From: Triatoma infestans | Taxonomy: Eukaryota; Arthropoda; Insecta; Hemiptera; Reduviidae | DNA: 64,000 nucleotides | Direction: 5' to 3' | Assembly: GCA_011037195.1 (NCBI GenBank) | Contig: JAAEAF010014562.1 | Coordinates: 40,422 to 104,421 of the forward strand | Shown here: piece by piece, positions 12,717 through 23,519 of the stretch | How the letters are laid out: each line of letters starts with the position of its first letter | Position numbering within the stretch: position 1 is the stretch's first letter | Notes under the pieces: generated by a model | Database searches by the model: none | What the model was told of the DNA's origin: nothing | What the model saw: only the letters and a program-made list of their open reading frames with translations | Program-made: the position numbers and the translations under genes

Positions 12717-13049
12717 TCACAAAAGAAGTAGGCTGTCACGGAAAATAAATATCTCTCGACAAATTTAATAAGATTTTATTCGTATCATTTCTGTAGTTGA
12801 TTTTTTTTGTATTTTTATGCACATCATTTATGATTCGTTTCGTTTAATTTTCTGTTGTCAAAATCTGTATGTTAGTAAAGTCAAATTTGTTTTTTTTATT
12901 TTCTGACGTGATGTTTTGTTAAGGTTATTAAAAAATATAATAAATTTATCGAAACATTGGTAAGAATTCATTTATAGACCACGAATGTTAAACTATTTTT
13001 AAATTGCATAAAGCTGCATAGAAAGAAAGAGAAGCTGTATTTTTTTTTT

Positions 13050-13252
13050 AAATTTAAGGCGCGTCAACATCTATGGTCATTGGCGCTCGGAGCCCCTTCT
13101 CAATGCACTGCCCCGCCTCCGGACAGTGAGCTGTAGAAGCTCCTAAAAAGAAAAAAAAAATCTAAGGTAGTACAGCACAGCTGGACTCGAACCTGGGTCC
13201 TCCGTGTCATGAGTCCAGTATGCTAACCACTTAGCAAATCCCTTTCCCTAAA
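13050..13252 (-). repeat. tRNA-derived SINE, copy 2
   Basis: Same family as 8482-8712. The head contains GGTTAGCATACTGGACTCAT and a B-box-like GGTTCGAGTCC. The middle of the body is shortened: the block around the repeated ACTGTCC motif is missing. Confidence 0.82.
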
Positions 13253-13369
13253 TAAATGCATAAATTCGTGAATAAAATCCAGAAATGGATTTTTGAGAAA
13301 ACTAACCATAGATAAGTGTAAAAAATTATTAATTAAATTTATTATGGAAATGTGAATTTATTGGCTCCT

Positions 13370-13780
13370 GCATTTAAAACAGGTGGCGGGATTTTGTCCA
13401 GTTAATGTTTAGCGCTGTGATGGCTTTCTATACCGTGGTGAGGGGTTTAAGTACAGACAGCACTATCAGGCTTCCAAGATTTTCTCCGCCCTAGTAGCCA
13501 CTACAAGTAATCCGGCTACCTAAGACCCCCTGCGGGACACCTAATAAATCAAAAAATTAATACTGAACTGAAGCGCGAAGTCCGTTAGTTTGGTTAGAAG
13601 TTCGGCTGGAAGAACCTAGAAGAGATAAGTGCCAAAAATGTGGATATTAGTGGATATATGTGGGACTTAGAAGAAGGTACCAAAGAAAAATGAAAACACG
13701 AAGACCCAGAATATGATGGAAGTGGTATTTTGGAATGGATAAGGTTTAATATAACCAACATTGAATAGCTTTCAGATATT
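13370..13780. other. No gene recognised
   Basis: Unique-looking sequence between a SINE and a fold-back. No frame with a recognisable domain. Confidence 0.5.
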
Positions 13781-13786
13781 TTTAAT

Positions 13787-14022
13787 GTATTTTGCGCAAC
13801 TCGACGTTTCGACAGAACTATATAAACATATTATAATCCATTTTATAATTTACATAAAGTCGGTCCACATACGTATTAACAAATGCAAAAATTAAAATAA
13901 AACTTTTTTTTTAACGTTGTCTTATCATGGACAAAGAAATGAGTAACGAAATTAAGTTACAATCTTAAAAACTCTTGAAAATGACCATGTATTGTGTCGA
14001 AACGTCGAGTTGGACAAAATAA
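13787..14022. repeat. Fold-back unit, family C, decayed
   Basis: GCAACTCGACGTTTCGACA near 13797 faces TGTCGAAACGTCGAGTTG near 13997. The arms carry the GAAACGTCGA end of family C (compare 46567-46604). The CUGANGA box is lost on both sides (GAAAATGACC upstream of the right arm). Confidence 0.6.
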
Positions 14023-14339
14023 ATAATTTCTGGGCGCCAATTATATTATCGGCGCGCCTTAAAAATAGATTTATGCCACATATTTGAAGAGACAACTCTT
14101 CTTCTTACATTCAGAGTATTTTTTTCATCTTTTGATCCCTAGAAATTCATTGCTGAAATTTTTGACAACCCTAAGTTAGACCATGTAACACAGAAAAACA
14201 AAAAAAAGTAAAAAATAAATAAATTAACAAAAAAAAGAGAAATAGATTAAGTGCCTCCTAAGAAATAACGGCCGTGAATCGAAATTTAAAAAAAAATTAA
14301 AGACATTAAATAATGTTCAAAAAAAAAAAATATTTTTTT

Positions 14340-15077
14340 TTAACATTCACTATAGGGCTGATGGTGCAACGTAGTCCGGGAGGTGTAATCTGGTTGTAAA
14401 TGACAGACAACCGTTTCACCATCCAATACGGCAACCGTACCCTGATGCGGTGCAACAACCGTACCATGATGGTGTCCAACAGCAGCCGCAGCTTGCTCCT
14501 TCAACCTTTGCCTATATGCTACATCAAAAGCTGCATGAAAATTACGATCAGTGGCTACAGACGCAGGTGTATATGGTATTAAAGGCCTATGATCACCATA
14601 ACTTCTAGAAGATTGACGCGACATATCTGATACACGTCTACCATCTTCATCCGACATATCGGATACTTGTAATACTTCTGTACATGCGGCCCTTTCACGT
14701 TCACGTTCAATTTCTTCGTATACTGGATCATCGTCTGGTAGTCCTGTAACAACGTTGGCCGCTACACCGCCCATAACACTTCCTGCACCATTAACGCCAC
14801 CACCAACAACACCACCGGCTGCTCGCCTTTCACGTATCTCTGTATATGTATGATTCCATGGTGATGTAGCCCTTAGACTGCCATTAGCTCTCTTTGCGCG
14901 AGCACCAAGGGTAACAGCTCCATGGCTTCCACTGCTCCCGTAACCTCCATAGCCGCTTTTATCTTTATGCCTCAGCAGACTGTTACTAGTTAGTACGGTT
15001 GTCTGCCCTTTTGGAGATTCTTCTTGTTCAGACCCACCATGTCCTGAGTCCCGACTAAACGATTTAAAAGAAATGTT
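14340..15077 (-). CDS. Cirl: Latrophilin/CIRL last exon: distal tail and stop
   Basis: An open frame runs to a TAA stop at 14342-14340. It contains DSGHGGSEQEESP, a Gly/Ser/Ala-rich section, SPWNHTYTEIRERR, DDDPVYEEIEREREREA-type acidic/basic repeats and a C-terminus ending HQPYSEC. Tyrosine motifs such as YTEI and YEEI suggest phosphotyrosine-type docking sites; that is inference. The start is set by a good acceptor (T-rich tract plus CAG at 15080-15078). That gives phase 0, which does not join the phase-1 donor at 30972. A missing exon between 15.1 and 31.0 kb, or the AG inside GACTCAG about 40 bases downstream, could fix this. No polyadenylation signal stands out in the next few hundred bases. 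Confidence 0.82.
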   Translation of the reverse strand, partial: NISFKSFSRDSGHGGSEQEESPKGQTTVLTSNSLLRHKDKSGYGGYGSSGSHGAVTLGARAKRANGSLRATSPWNHTYTEIRERRAAGGVVGGGVNGAGSVMGGVAANVVTGLPDDDPVYEEIERERERAACTEVLQVSDMSDEDGRRVSDMSRQSSRSYGDHRPLIPYTPASVATDRNFHAAFDVAYRQRLKEQAAAAVGHHHGTVVAPHQGTVAVLDGETVVCHLQPDYTSRTTLHHQPYSEC

Positions 15078-15384
15078 CTGTACAGAAAAAACAGAAAACA
15101 TGAAAAAAATAACACAAAACATGTAATTGAATTTTGGCTAGGTAAGAAATAAATTTCAAAAAGAGCATTCTCACGATTGGTACAAAAAAGAATTCTTCGT
15201 ACGAAATTCCCGAAAAACATTGCAAATGAAAAAAAAAGGCTTTATAAAAATATACACTAGATTATACTTGAAAAATTGCAATCGCGAGAATGCACCATCA
15301 ACTGTCATAAACACAAGAAAGTAGTGTACATCTTCCAGAATGAAACTGCATAAGTGGCCTAAGAATGCTAGAAATAAGGACTTT

Positions 15385-17305
15385 ACATAAGCTAACTGGG
15401 GAACAACACTAGACAGGCAACTCTGTCCCACTTGCTATTATAACCTGTTCTATTTTAGGTTACTACCTTACAGTTCCAAGAAGTACAGAACGAGCAACAA
15501 GAGCTAACTGGGGAATAACACTAAAATAGGCAACTTTGTCCTAGTTGCAACTGTAAACTGCACTGTGTTAGTTTACTACCTTACAGTTAGATCGTACAAA
15601 AAGTATGGAACAAGCAATAAAAACTAAACTAGGGAAGGACACTGACACAGACAACATTGTCCTAGTTGCAACTGTAACCTGCTTTGTTTTAATTTACTAG
15701 CTTACACTAAGATCGAACAAGAAGTCTGGGACAGGCAACAAGAGCTAACTGAGGACAACACTGTGACTGGCAACGTTGACTCCTAGTTGCAACTGTAACC
15801 AGCATTGTTTTAGTTTACTACCACCTTACAGTAAGATCGAACAAGAACTCTGCGGCAGGCAATTAGAGCTAACTGGGGGATAACACTGAGACAGGCAATT
15901 TTGTCCTAGTTGCAACAGTAACCTGCATTGTTTTAGTTTACTACCTTACAGTAAGAACGAACAAGACGTCTGGAACCGGCAAGAAGAGCTCACTGGGGAA
16001 CAACACCGGCACAGACAACATTGTCCTACTTGCAACTGTAACCGACACTATTTTAGGTTCCTACCTTACAGTTGCAAGAAGTCTAGAACAGATAACAAGA
16101 GCTCGCCGGGAAAAAACACTGAGATAGGCAACCTTGTCCTAGTTGCATCTGTACCGATTTGTTTTAGTTTACTACCTTACAGATGCAAGACGTGTGCAAC
16201 AGGCAACAAGAGCTCACTGGGGAATAACACTGACACAGACAACTTTGTCCTAGTTATAACTGTAACCTGCGTTGTTTTAATTTACTAGCTTACAGTAAGA
16301 TCGAACAAGAAATCTGGGACAGGCAACAAGTGCTAAATGGGGAACAACACTGAGACAGGCAACGTTGACTCCTAGTTGCAACTGTAACCTGCTCTGTTTT
16401 AGGTTACTACCTTACAGTAAGATCGAACAAGAAGTCCGGTACAGGCATCGAGATCTAACTGCGGAATAACACTGAGACTGACAACATTGTCCTACTTGCA
16501 ACTGTAACTGTATTGCAACTGTATTTTATGTTACTACCTTACAAGAAGTCTGAAACAGGTAATAAGAGCTAACTGGGGAATAATACTGAGGCAGACAACG
16601 TTGACTCCTAGTTGCAACTGTAACCAGCATTGTTTTAGGTTACTACCACCTTACAGTAAGATCGAACAAGAACTCTGCGACAGGCAATTAGAGCTAACTG
16701 GGGGATAACACTGAGACAGGCAATTTCGTCCTAGTAGCAACAGTAACCTGCATTGTTTTAGTTTACTACCTTACAGTAAGATCGAACAAGAAGTCTCGGG
16801 CAGGCAATAAGAACTAAACTGAGGAATAACACTGACACAGACAACTTTGTCCTATTGCATCTGTACCTGCTCTCCGTTAGTTTACTACCTTACAGTAAGA
16901 TCGAAAACGAAGTCTGGGACAGGCAACAAAAACTGACTGGGGAATAACACTGAGATAGGCAACTTTGTCCCAGTTGCAACTGTTACCTGCATTGTTTTTG
17001 TTTACTACCTTACAGTTAGATCTTACAAGAAGTCTGGAACAGGCATCAAGAGCTAACTGGGGAATAACACTGAGACAGACAACTTTGTCCTAGTTGCAAA
17101 CTGTAACCTGCACTATTTTAGGTTACTACCTTACAGTTGCAAGAAGTCTGGAACAGGTAACAAGAGCTCACTGGGGAATAACACTGAGACAGGCAACTTT
17201 GTCGTGCTTGCAACTGTAACTTGCTCTGTGTTAGTTTACTACATTACAGTTAGGTCGTACAAGAAGTTTGGAACAGGAAACAAGAGCTAATGTTATTCCC
17301 ACATT
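15385..17305. repeat. Tandem array, about 17 units of ~118 bp
   Basis: A unit with landmarks GAGCTAACTGGGGAATAACA, CTGAGACAGGCAAC, TTTGTCCTAGTTGCAACTGT, AACCTGC, TTTTAGTTTACTACCTTACA, GTAAGATCG, AACAAGAAGTCTGG recurs about 17 times. Unit starts fall near 15390, 15502, 15622, 15742, 15868, 15988, 16101, 16211, 16332, 16453, 16568, 16692, 16811, 16932, 17051, 17166 and 17285. Spacing is 110-126 bp. The copies are diverged and head to tail. Units contain a partial inverted repeat (GTTGCAACTGTAA versus TTACAGTTGCAA). The array sits inside the CIRL gene, just upstream of its last recognised exon. Confidence 0.92.
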
Positions 17306-17819
17306 GAGACAGACATGATTTTTTACAACCTGTCCTATAATCTTACACTCAAAACTCAATATATTTCATGAAATTCAAATTTTTAACAAAAGTAATTTGA
17401 AATAAAATTAAAAAATATGTTAATTCTAACATAATTGGTTTTACATAATGAATAAAATTTAATTCTATTCATTTTTTAGGGGGAGTTTTTATAATTATTA
17501 GGTGGCAGATATTAGAGGATGTGGCATTTACTTCTATTTTATTGAAGTATTTCGAGTTAAACTTCCAAAAATGTACAAGTTGCCGAGTTTCTACAAACTA
17601 CAAGATCTAAAAAATTTTTTTGTGCAACTGCCCTTGAAAGGTCGAATGCTGTCAATTGTCGCGTTTTAGTGAAGGCCGTGTGGGTTAATACGGAACAGCT
17701 TTCATTGCCTGTGTAAGTTTCTGACGTTTGTTACCAGGTTCCCTGGTAAAATAGGAAGATTAGCTTCCTATTTTTCCTCATAATACTGGCTTCACAACAA
17801 TGTTATTGCCACATAGGGG

Positions 17820-18760
17820 GATCTATTTATTTTTTTTGTCCGTGGGGAGGGACCAAACCTTGCGCTATCCAACGCCCCACTGGGCCCCCATATGGCTACC
17901 CCAAGAAAAACAACAACAAATCGGGTCTAGAACAAATATCCAGACCCGGGTCTAATCCATTTAAGATTCACTGCAATCCGAACAAATCGGCCAATAACCT
18001 TAAGAGGAAATAGCCTAAGCTCTTCCACAGACATTCTGCTCCGATCAAAGGTACTGAACCTAATTTCCTCGCAACCTAGGCAATCTGTCATAAGATTGAT
18101 GTGTGTTTCCTTCTCTATCTCACAGACTCTACGAAATGGATCCAGCATGAGCACCATTACTTAGAGGTGTCTCCTTAAACCACAATGTCGAAGTAAGGGA
18201 TCCAACCAGAGCCTGAGAGAGCTCCCTGAATGACACAGCAACGTCTCACTAGTAGCCCTGTCCGGACCCCCGATGAGCATTTTGGACTGCGGACAACCAA
18301 CTGAGCTCATCCATAAAGATGAATGCTGTGAAGTTGTCCATGACTGGAACCTGACAGGCATGTGCCAGAAGACACGCCAACAGCAGGCTCGGGGGCCAAT
18401 GAAGGGAAGAGAGGCGCCTAATTTGGCACACCTAACCCATTCCCAAAAATGCCCATGTGACCCGGTACTCAGACTAGAAGCATATTCTGCAGAGAAGATA
18501 GCTCTTCCAGTCTTTTAGAACATTCTATCCCCAACCTGCAAGTGAAGACACATGAACTCAGCGCCTTCAGCGCAGCTTGGCTATCCGAGCAGATACAAAC
18601 ACCTTTTAAGTTAGTGTTACGTACCCTCTCATCCAAGATACAATAAAGAATTGCATAAAACTCGGTCTAGAAGACTGTGGTCCATTCACCAAGAGATACT
18701 GTCAATAGCGGGATCTAACTCAGATTACTCTCACGAATGGCAAGAGCGCTTTAGGCAATT
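17820..18760 (-). pseudogene. Non-LTR 3' end (RNase H and zinc region)
   Basis: The minus strand reads CAKLGASLPFIGP near 18.4 kb, a GHCGLRRHL-type block near 18.17 kb, then MVLMLDPFRRVCEIEKETHI and LMTDCLGCEEIRF near 18.1 kb. This is the C-x2-C-like...H...C zinc motif and LxGxCxLxxHL core of RNase H-bearing non-LTR elements. A 3' UTR with GTGGGGAGGGACCAA follows. Stops and frame changes break it. The same 3' end recurs at 20320-20850, 21880-22290, 46990-47560 and 60940-61240. Confidence 0.72.
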
Positions 18761-19330
18761 CCAACATTTCCGATGAGCCTAAATATGCATGGTGGAACCC
18801 GAACTATTTTAAAGGTAAGCTTAAAGATTATTCTTCCAGAACATCCTATAACGTTCTTAGTAAAAATGCAGTACCCCCCCCCCCCGGTACATACCACATT
18901 TTGGAGAAGAAGATATCCACCACAGAATATCCCTCCAGATCTTGAAGTTTCCCGAACGGAAGTTTAACATAAAATACTTGAAAAAAAGACAGAGTTGCTC
19001 AAGAGGGAAAAAATGCCGGGGTCATCTGCAAGTAGCCATAAAAAAAAAGTTAATGTCAGAGGAAGACCCCCCTAGTTTAATCTTTTCGATAGGAACTAGA
19101 TAGCTCCTGGCTATATTTACGAGTATATAGATGGCCATATAAATGGCTACTTAGGCCGTCAAAAACCTCTTATAATATCATTTTTCACTTAATCTATAGT
19201 ATTGCGATCTTGCCAAATTTTTTGGAAATTCAGTTTACACAGATAATACGCATGTTTCGATGTCCCCTGAGTGCGAAAAAAGCGTTCTACCAAATGGTCG
19301 TTAAAAAAACCATTTTTTAATTAATATCCG
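18761..19330. other. No gene recognised
   Basis: Contains a C-homopolymer near 18875. No recognised domain. Confidence 0.5.
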
Positions 19331-19352
19331 CCGTAGCATGCATATTTATATT

Positions 19353-19392
19353 GTTCCTGCGCGGTTTCGGATTTTCATCCATTGTCAGAGCA
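19353..19392 (-). ncRNA. Hammerhead-like core, family D (defective box)
   Basis: Minus strand: CTGACAA (box, G to A at the sixth position), T, GGAT-GAAA-ATCC (stem II closed by a GAAA tetraloop), GAAAC, CGCGC. The box change should abolish catalysis. Confidence 0.5.
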
Positions 19393-19600
19393 CATTCACC
19401 AAGTTCGTGTAGAGACATCACTTCAACTTATTGTTTCTGTTACACTCACACTTGTTGGTTGTATATATGTGAGGAAGGTTATAAAGTTATGTTCAACATA
19501 ATCTTAGAACCTCCCCACATATATACAACCAATAAGTGTGAGTGTAACAGAAAAATTAAGTTGAAGTGTGAACTCTCTACTTGAACTTGGTGAATTTGCT

Positions 19601-19636
19601 CTGACGATGGATGAAAATTCGACACCGGTCAGGAAC
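19601..19636 (+). ncRNA. Hammerhead-like core, family D (defective GAAA)
   Basis: CTGACGA (intact box), T, GGAT-GAAA-ATTC (stem II), GACAC in place of GAAAC, CGGTCAGGAAC. One substitution in the conserved GAAA block predicts an inactive core. Confidence 0.52.
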
Positions 19637-19929
19637 AAAATAAATATGCATGCTACGACGGATAAAATACCAGATGTTATCCAGCATTGCAGACCCATCC
19701 ACATATTCTTTATTAATGTTCATTAAGTGTAGTTATTACATTTCCTCCCATGAAAAAATGTGCCATGAATCCGAAACAAAATGGTAGTCGGATGGAGATA
19801 AATCTGGGACTATAGGGTGGGTGTAAAAAGAAGTTCAATGCCATCAAGTGACGTGGGGAATTGTGTGGCCTAGCATTTTCTTGCTGGAGCGAAACTTATC
19901 TGCGATTAATTAAACGCTGGGGCTATTTT

Positions 19930-20310
19930 CGAATACATTAGATTGGCCCGGGGGGGTCTCCAACCCAGACCCCGCAGCCATTTTGGCAACCCCTTAGTAG
20001 ACGAAACCTCCCCTCTTCATGAGGTCAAAGGGCTTCCCCCCCACTAGTCCTTCTTGCATTACGATATCCTCCGGTCTCAACGTGCCAAAGATCCTCGTAC
20101 CACAATCTGCCGATTGCAACGCACTCAAACAGAAAGGTGAGAGGCCGTCTCCCTCTACTAGGGAGGGTAGTAATATCCGTCTATATCCCTCTATCTAGGG
20201 GGGGTTGATGTTAGACTATCCTAACATAGTCTTCACAAGGGCTCCGAGTTTATTAACCCCACCTTGTGCAGATGATTTTCGAGTAAATTCTATCTAGTTT
20301 TGTTAAAAGT
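19930..20310. other. No gene recognised; GC-richer patch
   Basis: A patch with several C and G runs (for example at 19949-19956 and 20036-20043) unlike the AT-rich surroundings. No domain is recognised. Confidence 0.45.
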
Positions 20311-20319
20311 AAAGATCGA

Positions 20320-20850
20320 AATTCATTGGCGGTCCATCGGGAACTATTATTATTACTTATCTGTGGGGAGGGACCAACCCTACGCTATCCAAAGCCAGAC
20401 CTGGGTTTAATCTATCTAAGATTCACCGCAGTCCGAACAAATCGGACAATAGCCTTAAGGGGAAATAGCCTAAGCTCTTCCACATACATCCTGCTCCAAC
20501 CAAAGGTCCTGAACCTAATCTTCACACAACCCAGACAATCTGTCATAAGATGGATGGGTGTTTCCTCCTCTGTCTCACAGAATCTACAAAATGGATCCAG
20601 CATGAGCTTCATTACGTAGAGATGTCTCCTTAAACCACAATGTCCAGTAAGGGATCCAACCAGATGCCTGAGAGAGCTCCGTGAAAAACACAGCAACGTC
20701 TCACTAATAGCCCTCTTCGGACCTCCGATGAGCATTTTAGACTGCCGACAACCAACTGAACTCATCCATAAGGATGAATGCTGTGAAGCTGTCCATGATT
20801 GGAAGTCTGACAGACCTAATTCATGAAAGTCCATCGGGAACTCCTTCATA
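20320..20850 (-). pseudogene. Non-LTR 3' end, second copy
   Basis: A long minus-strand frame (20849-20412) contains GSLTGHCGLRRHLYVMKLML, then DPFCRFCETEEETPIHLMTD and CLGCVKIRFRTFG. This is a well-preserved C-x2-C...H...C zinc region. Upstream, ASQHSSLWMSSVG is a frame-shifted RNase H segment. It is the cleanest member of the family that includes 17820-18760 and 46990-47560. Confidence 0.78.
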
Positions 20851-21239
20851 GTTCCAGAAAACGCACAATTTTTTTCTCAAATTCCCCCTTGCACTAACTG
20901 GAAATGCCGCTTGTCCACAACTGACCAACTATTGAACCATGTGTCTCAGGAAATCGCCAGTAAATCCACTTCTCATCAAATGCCACTTATTCTTTTGTAA
21001 AAGTACATGTCAGATAGATATTTTTTTTAAAGAGAAGTTGGCAAGTATCCATTTTCCTGTTGAGGTGTAAAGTTCATGCGTCACTAACCTACATCTCCTT
21101 TTAACCTTTCCTATAACATGGAGATGGCGGCTGATGCAAGTCTTTAGACACTGCAGTAAGGCTACGAGTAATTAAGGTTGAATTAGGGACTCGAAAGCTT
21201 CTTGTAAAGCCTCAACTACACATGATAATCTAGGACATC

Positions 21240-21515
21240 TTGTGGTTGTTTCGCAGAGCTGGAAAGCATCAGATATTTTCCATGATACCCTGCTACATTT
21301 TTAGTCATCGACCGGTTTCGGGCATTCGCCCACCATCAGGATGCTTTTTGTCAAACAGTGTGATAACATAGATTTGCACAGAGCATGAGTGTATAAACTA
21401 AATGTGATCTGTGCAAATCTATATTATCACACTGTTTGACAAAAAGCCCGAAACCGGTCGATGACCACAAAAATGAGCAGGCTATCACGGAAAATATCTC
21501 TGAAGGACATACATC
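21240..21515. repeat. Fold-back unit, family A, right arm deleted
   Basis: The left arm GCAGAGCTGGAAAGCATCAG through the hammerhead block and GTCAAACAGTGTGATAACAT faces ATATTATCACACTGTTTGAC through GACCACAAAAATGAGCAGGC and TATCACGGAAAATATCTC. The right arm lacks about 20 bases covering the catalytic box and half of stem II. Confidence 0.8.
21306..21343 (-). ncRNA. Hammerhead-like core, family A (box mutated)
   Basis: Minus strand: CATC, CTGATGG (last A of the box changed to G), T, GGGC-GAAT-GCCC, GAAAC, CG, GTC, GATG. All stems pair, but the box change predicts loss of activity. Confidence 0.6.
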
Positions 21516-21529
21516 TTCTCCTACGACTT

Positions 21530-21870
21530 CACATACGGTACGATGAGTAGCTTAGAAGCCTGTACACACTTTTTTTTCCCCATTAGTGACGTAAAACTAC
21601 CAATATATGGTGAGACAAGATCATGGCTTTCTAAAAAAAGTCAGCTCCCAATTGAAGTGACTATTTGAAGGGGACATAATACGTATAGAAACACTCTACA
21701 CAGTCTAAGATTAATATAATATCGTGTTTTGTAAACATCGAGAGTTATGTGGATGGGTTTTTTAAAGTCCATGGAACTTCTTTATTAGAAAAACGGCCAT
21801 TTTATTTTTTTATACACCCTATTATGTCATACTCCGCTCATATTGAACAATACATGAAATACCTGACAGG
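21530..21870. other. No gene recognised
   Basis: AT-rich unique sequence with no recognised domain. Confidence 0.5.
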
Positions 21871-21879
21871 CAACGATTT

Positions 21880-22290
21880 CATTATTATTATTATTCAAGA
21901 AAAGAAAAAGCGAAACCCTATGCTATACAAAACCTCCCTGGGCCCATATAGCTACCCCAAAAGAATAACAACTACCGGGTTTTGAACAAAAATCCAGGCC
22001 CGGGTTTTACCCATCTAAGTTTTACCACAGTCCGAACAAAGCGGACCAGAACCTTAAAAGGACATAGCTTAAGATCTTCTACCGATATCCTATTTCGGCT
22101 AAAGATCCTAAACCTTATCACCTCAAAGCCCAAACAATCCGTCATAAGATGTATGGGTGTTTCCTTCCCCGTCTCACAGACTCTACAAAAGGGGTCAGGA
22201 TGAGCCCCATTGTATGGAGATGGTCTCCTTAAGCTACAATGCCCAGTGAGGAAGCCAACCAGATATCTGAGAGAGGTCCGTGAAACAACA
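21880..22290 (-). pseudogene. Non-LTR 3' end, third copy
   Basis: Shares the same minus-strand landmarks as 20320-20850, including the CTGTGAGAC...GGAAGGAAACACCC zone, ATGACGGATTGTTTGGGC, and the 3' UTR block near 21900 with AAACCCTATGCTATACAAAA. Truncated and full of stops. Confidence 0.65.
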
Positions 22291-22379
22291 ATTTCATAAA
22301 AACTAAATAAATGATAATTAATAATAATCTATGAATTAATTACAAAACGGCAATATACCAAAATTATCTTCAATATTAA

Positions 22380-22608
22380 GGGAAGGGAATAGCTAAGTGG
22401 TTAGCGTACTGGACTGTCACGCGGAGGATCTTGGTTCGAGTCCAGCTGTGCTGTCCTTAGATTTTTTTTCTTCCTAGGAGCCTCTTACAGCTCATTGTCC
22501 GGTGATGGACAGTGATGTCTGTAACGAAAGAACACTGTCCGGAGGCCGGCAGTGCACTGAGAAGGCTCCAGGCGCCAATGACCATAGATGTTGACGCGCC
22601 TTAAAAAA
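22380..22608 (+). repeat. tRNA-derived SINE, copy 3
   Basis: Complete copy on the plus strand: GGAATAGCTAAGTGGTTAGC, then TTGGTTCGAGTCCAGCTGTG, a body with TCCGGTGATGGACAG and GGAGGCCGGCAGTGCACTGA, and a tail with ATATATATAT. The anticodon-loop position differs (TGTCA) from copies 1 and 5. Confidence 0.86.
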
Positions 22609-22639
22609 AATATATATATATTATTTTTTTAATTATTTT

Positions 22640-23515
22640 TTTCAAGTCTCTACCGATGTGGCTACATTTCTTCAAAGAATCAAGCAACACTATGAAAAAC
22701 AATGTTCATTATCGTCCGCCATTTTGTATGTGTGAAAAAAATATCTCAAAAACAAAAAAGATCGCACGGAGCTCAAACTTGATATTCCGTTTCCAATTTT
22801 TCACTTTTTTTTTAAAAAAAACATCACATATTAACTAGACACATAAAGGCCATCACTTTTATTTGAAGATTTGTGCAGGAAACTCGATTATTTGGGGTTT
22901 TCGGGGTTAACAGTAGGGTAAGATTGTCCCTCTGTGCTCAAATGGTGTAATGGATGCTGGAGCACTACGAGATTAGCACGGCTCCTTGACAAAATAATGA
23001 CTGGTAATCCAAAGGAATGATGGGCTCAATTGTATTGGTCTGCGCGGCGCCGAATGATTCAATTACTACGGCGGGCGTTGGATTAAAAAAATTAAAATAA
23101 AACTTTTTTCTCATATCAATTAATACAATTTAATTGAAAAATTGTCTTTAAAATTGCTTGCTTGCTGACAAACATTAGTTCAGCTGGTGATAAAAAAACG
23201 GTGGTCGGGATTATACATATATATATACCTGAGTGTATACTGTGGGTAACCTCTGTCTCAATACCATGTAGCGTCAGTTGAAGCATAACTAAACAGGCCC
23301 TCCAAAAAACCCTCTAACATAAATGGGAGGGGGGGGGGGATATTTTAAATTTGCAGAAAATCGTTGCAGCTGTTTTAGAGTTTCCAAAAAAATCAAAACT
23401 AAAAAAACCTATTAAATAACGCCGCATTTCTAACTTATTTTTTTCAAATTTGGAATTCAATCAATGCTTCTAATGTATATTATTAATACGATATAGGTGG
23501 TGGTAAAACCATACA
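22640..23515. other. No gene recognised
   Basis: AT-rich sequence with a G-homopolymer near 23330. No recognised domain. Confidence 0.5.
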
Positions 23516-23519
23516 TTTT

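Larger units (their letters stand above)
12500..12757. repeat. Fold-back unit, family A, two hammerhead-like cores
   Basis: Arms of about 115 bp pair across a short loop near 12615-12627. The outer ends read ATATTTTCGGTGAATGCC on the left and GGCTGTCACGGAAAATAAAT on the right. Next inward are hammerhead-like blocks in opposite orientation, then GACTTGCACAG/CTGTGCAAGTC at the centre. There are no open frames of note. A transcript from either strand would contain one core in sense and the other in antisense. Confidence 0.8.
19332..19665. repeat. Fold-back unit, family D
   Basis: GTAGCATGCATATTTATATT at the left pairs with AATAAATATGCATGCTACG at the right. The centre has ACACTCACACTTGTTGGTTG facing CAACCAATAAGTGTGAGTGT. 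The arms are about 160 bp and each carries a hammerhead-like core, both with a defect. Confidence 0.8.

Noticed and set aside
14400..14582. Plus-strand ORF of 60 codons
   Set aside because: It is the antisense shadow of the latrophilin tail exon.
15385..17305. CRISPR-like regular spacing
   Set aside because: The whole ~118-bp unit repeats, with no unique spacers between short identical repeats, and the context is eukaryotic. It is a tandem satellite-like array.
22380..22460. Functional tRNA gene
   Set aside because: The tRNA-like head is attached to a body repeated at five sites, and acceptor-stem pairing is not seen. A SINE explains it better. The same holds for 59441-59520 and 62141-62215.
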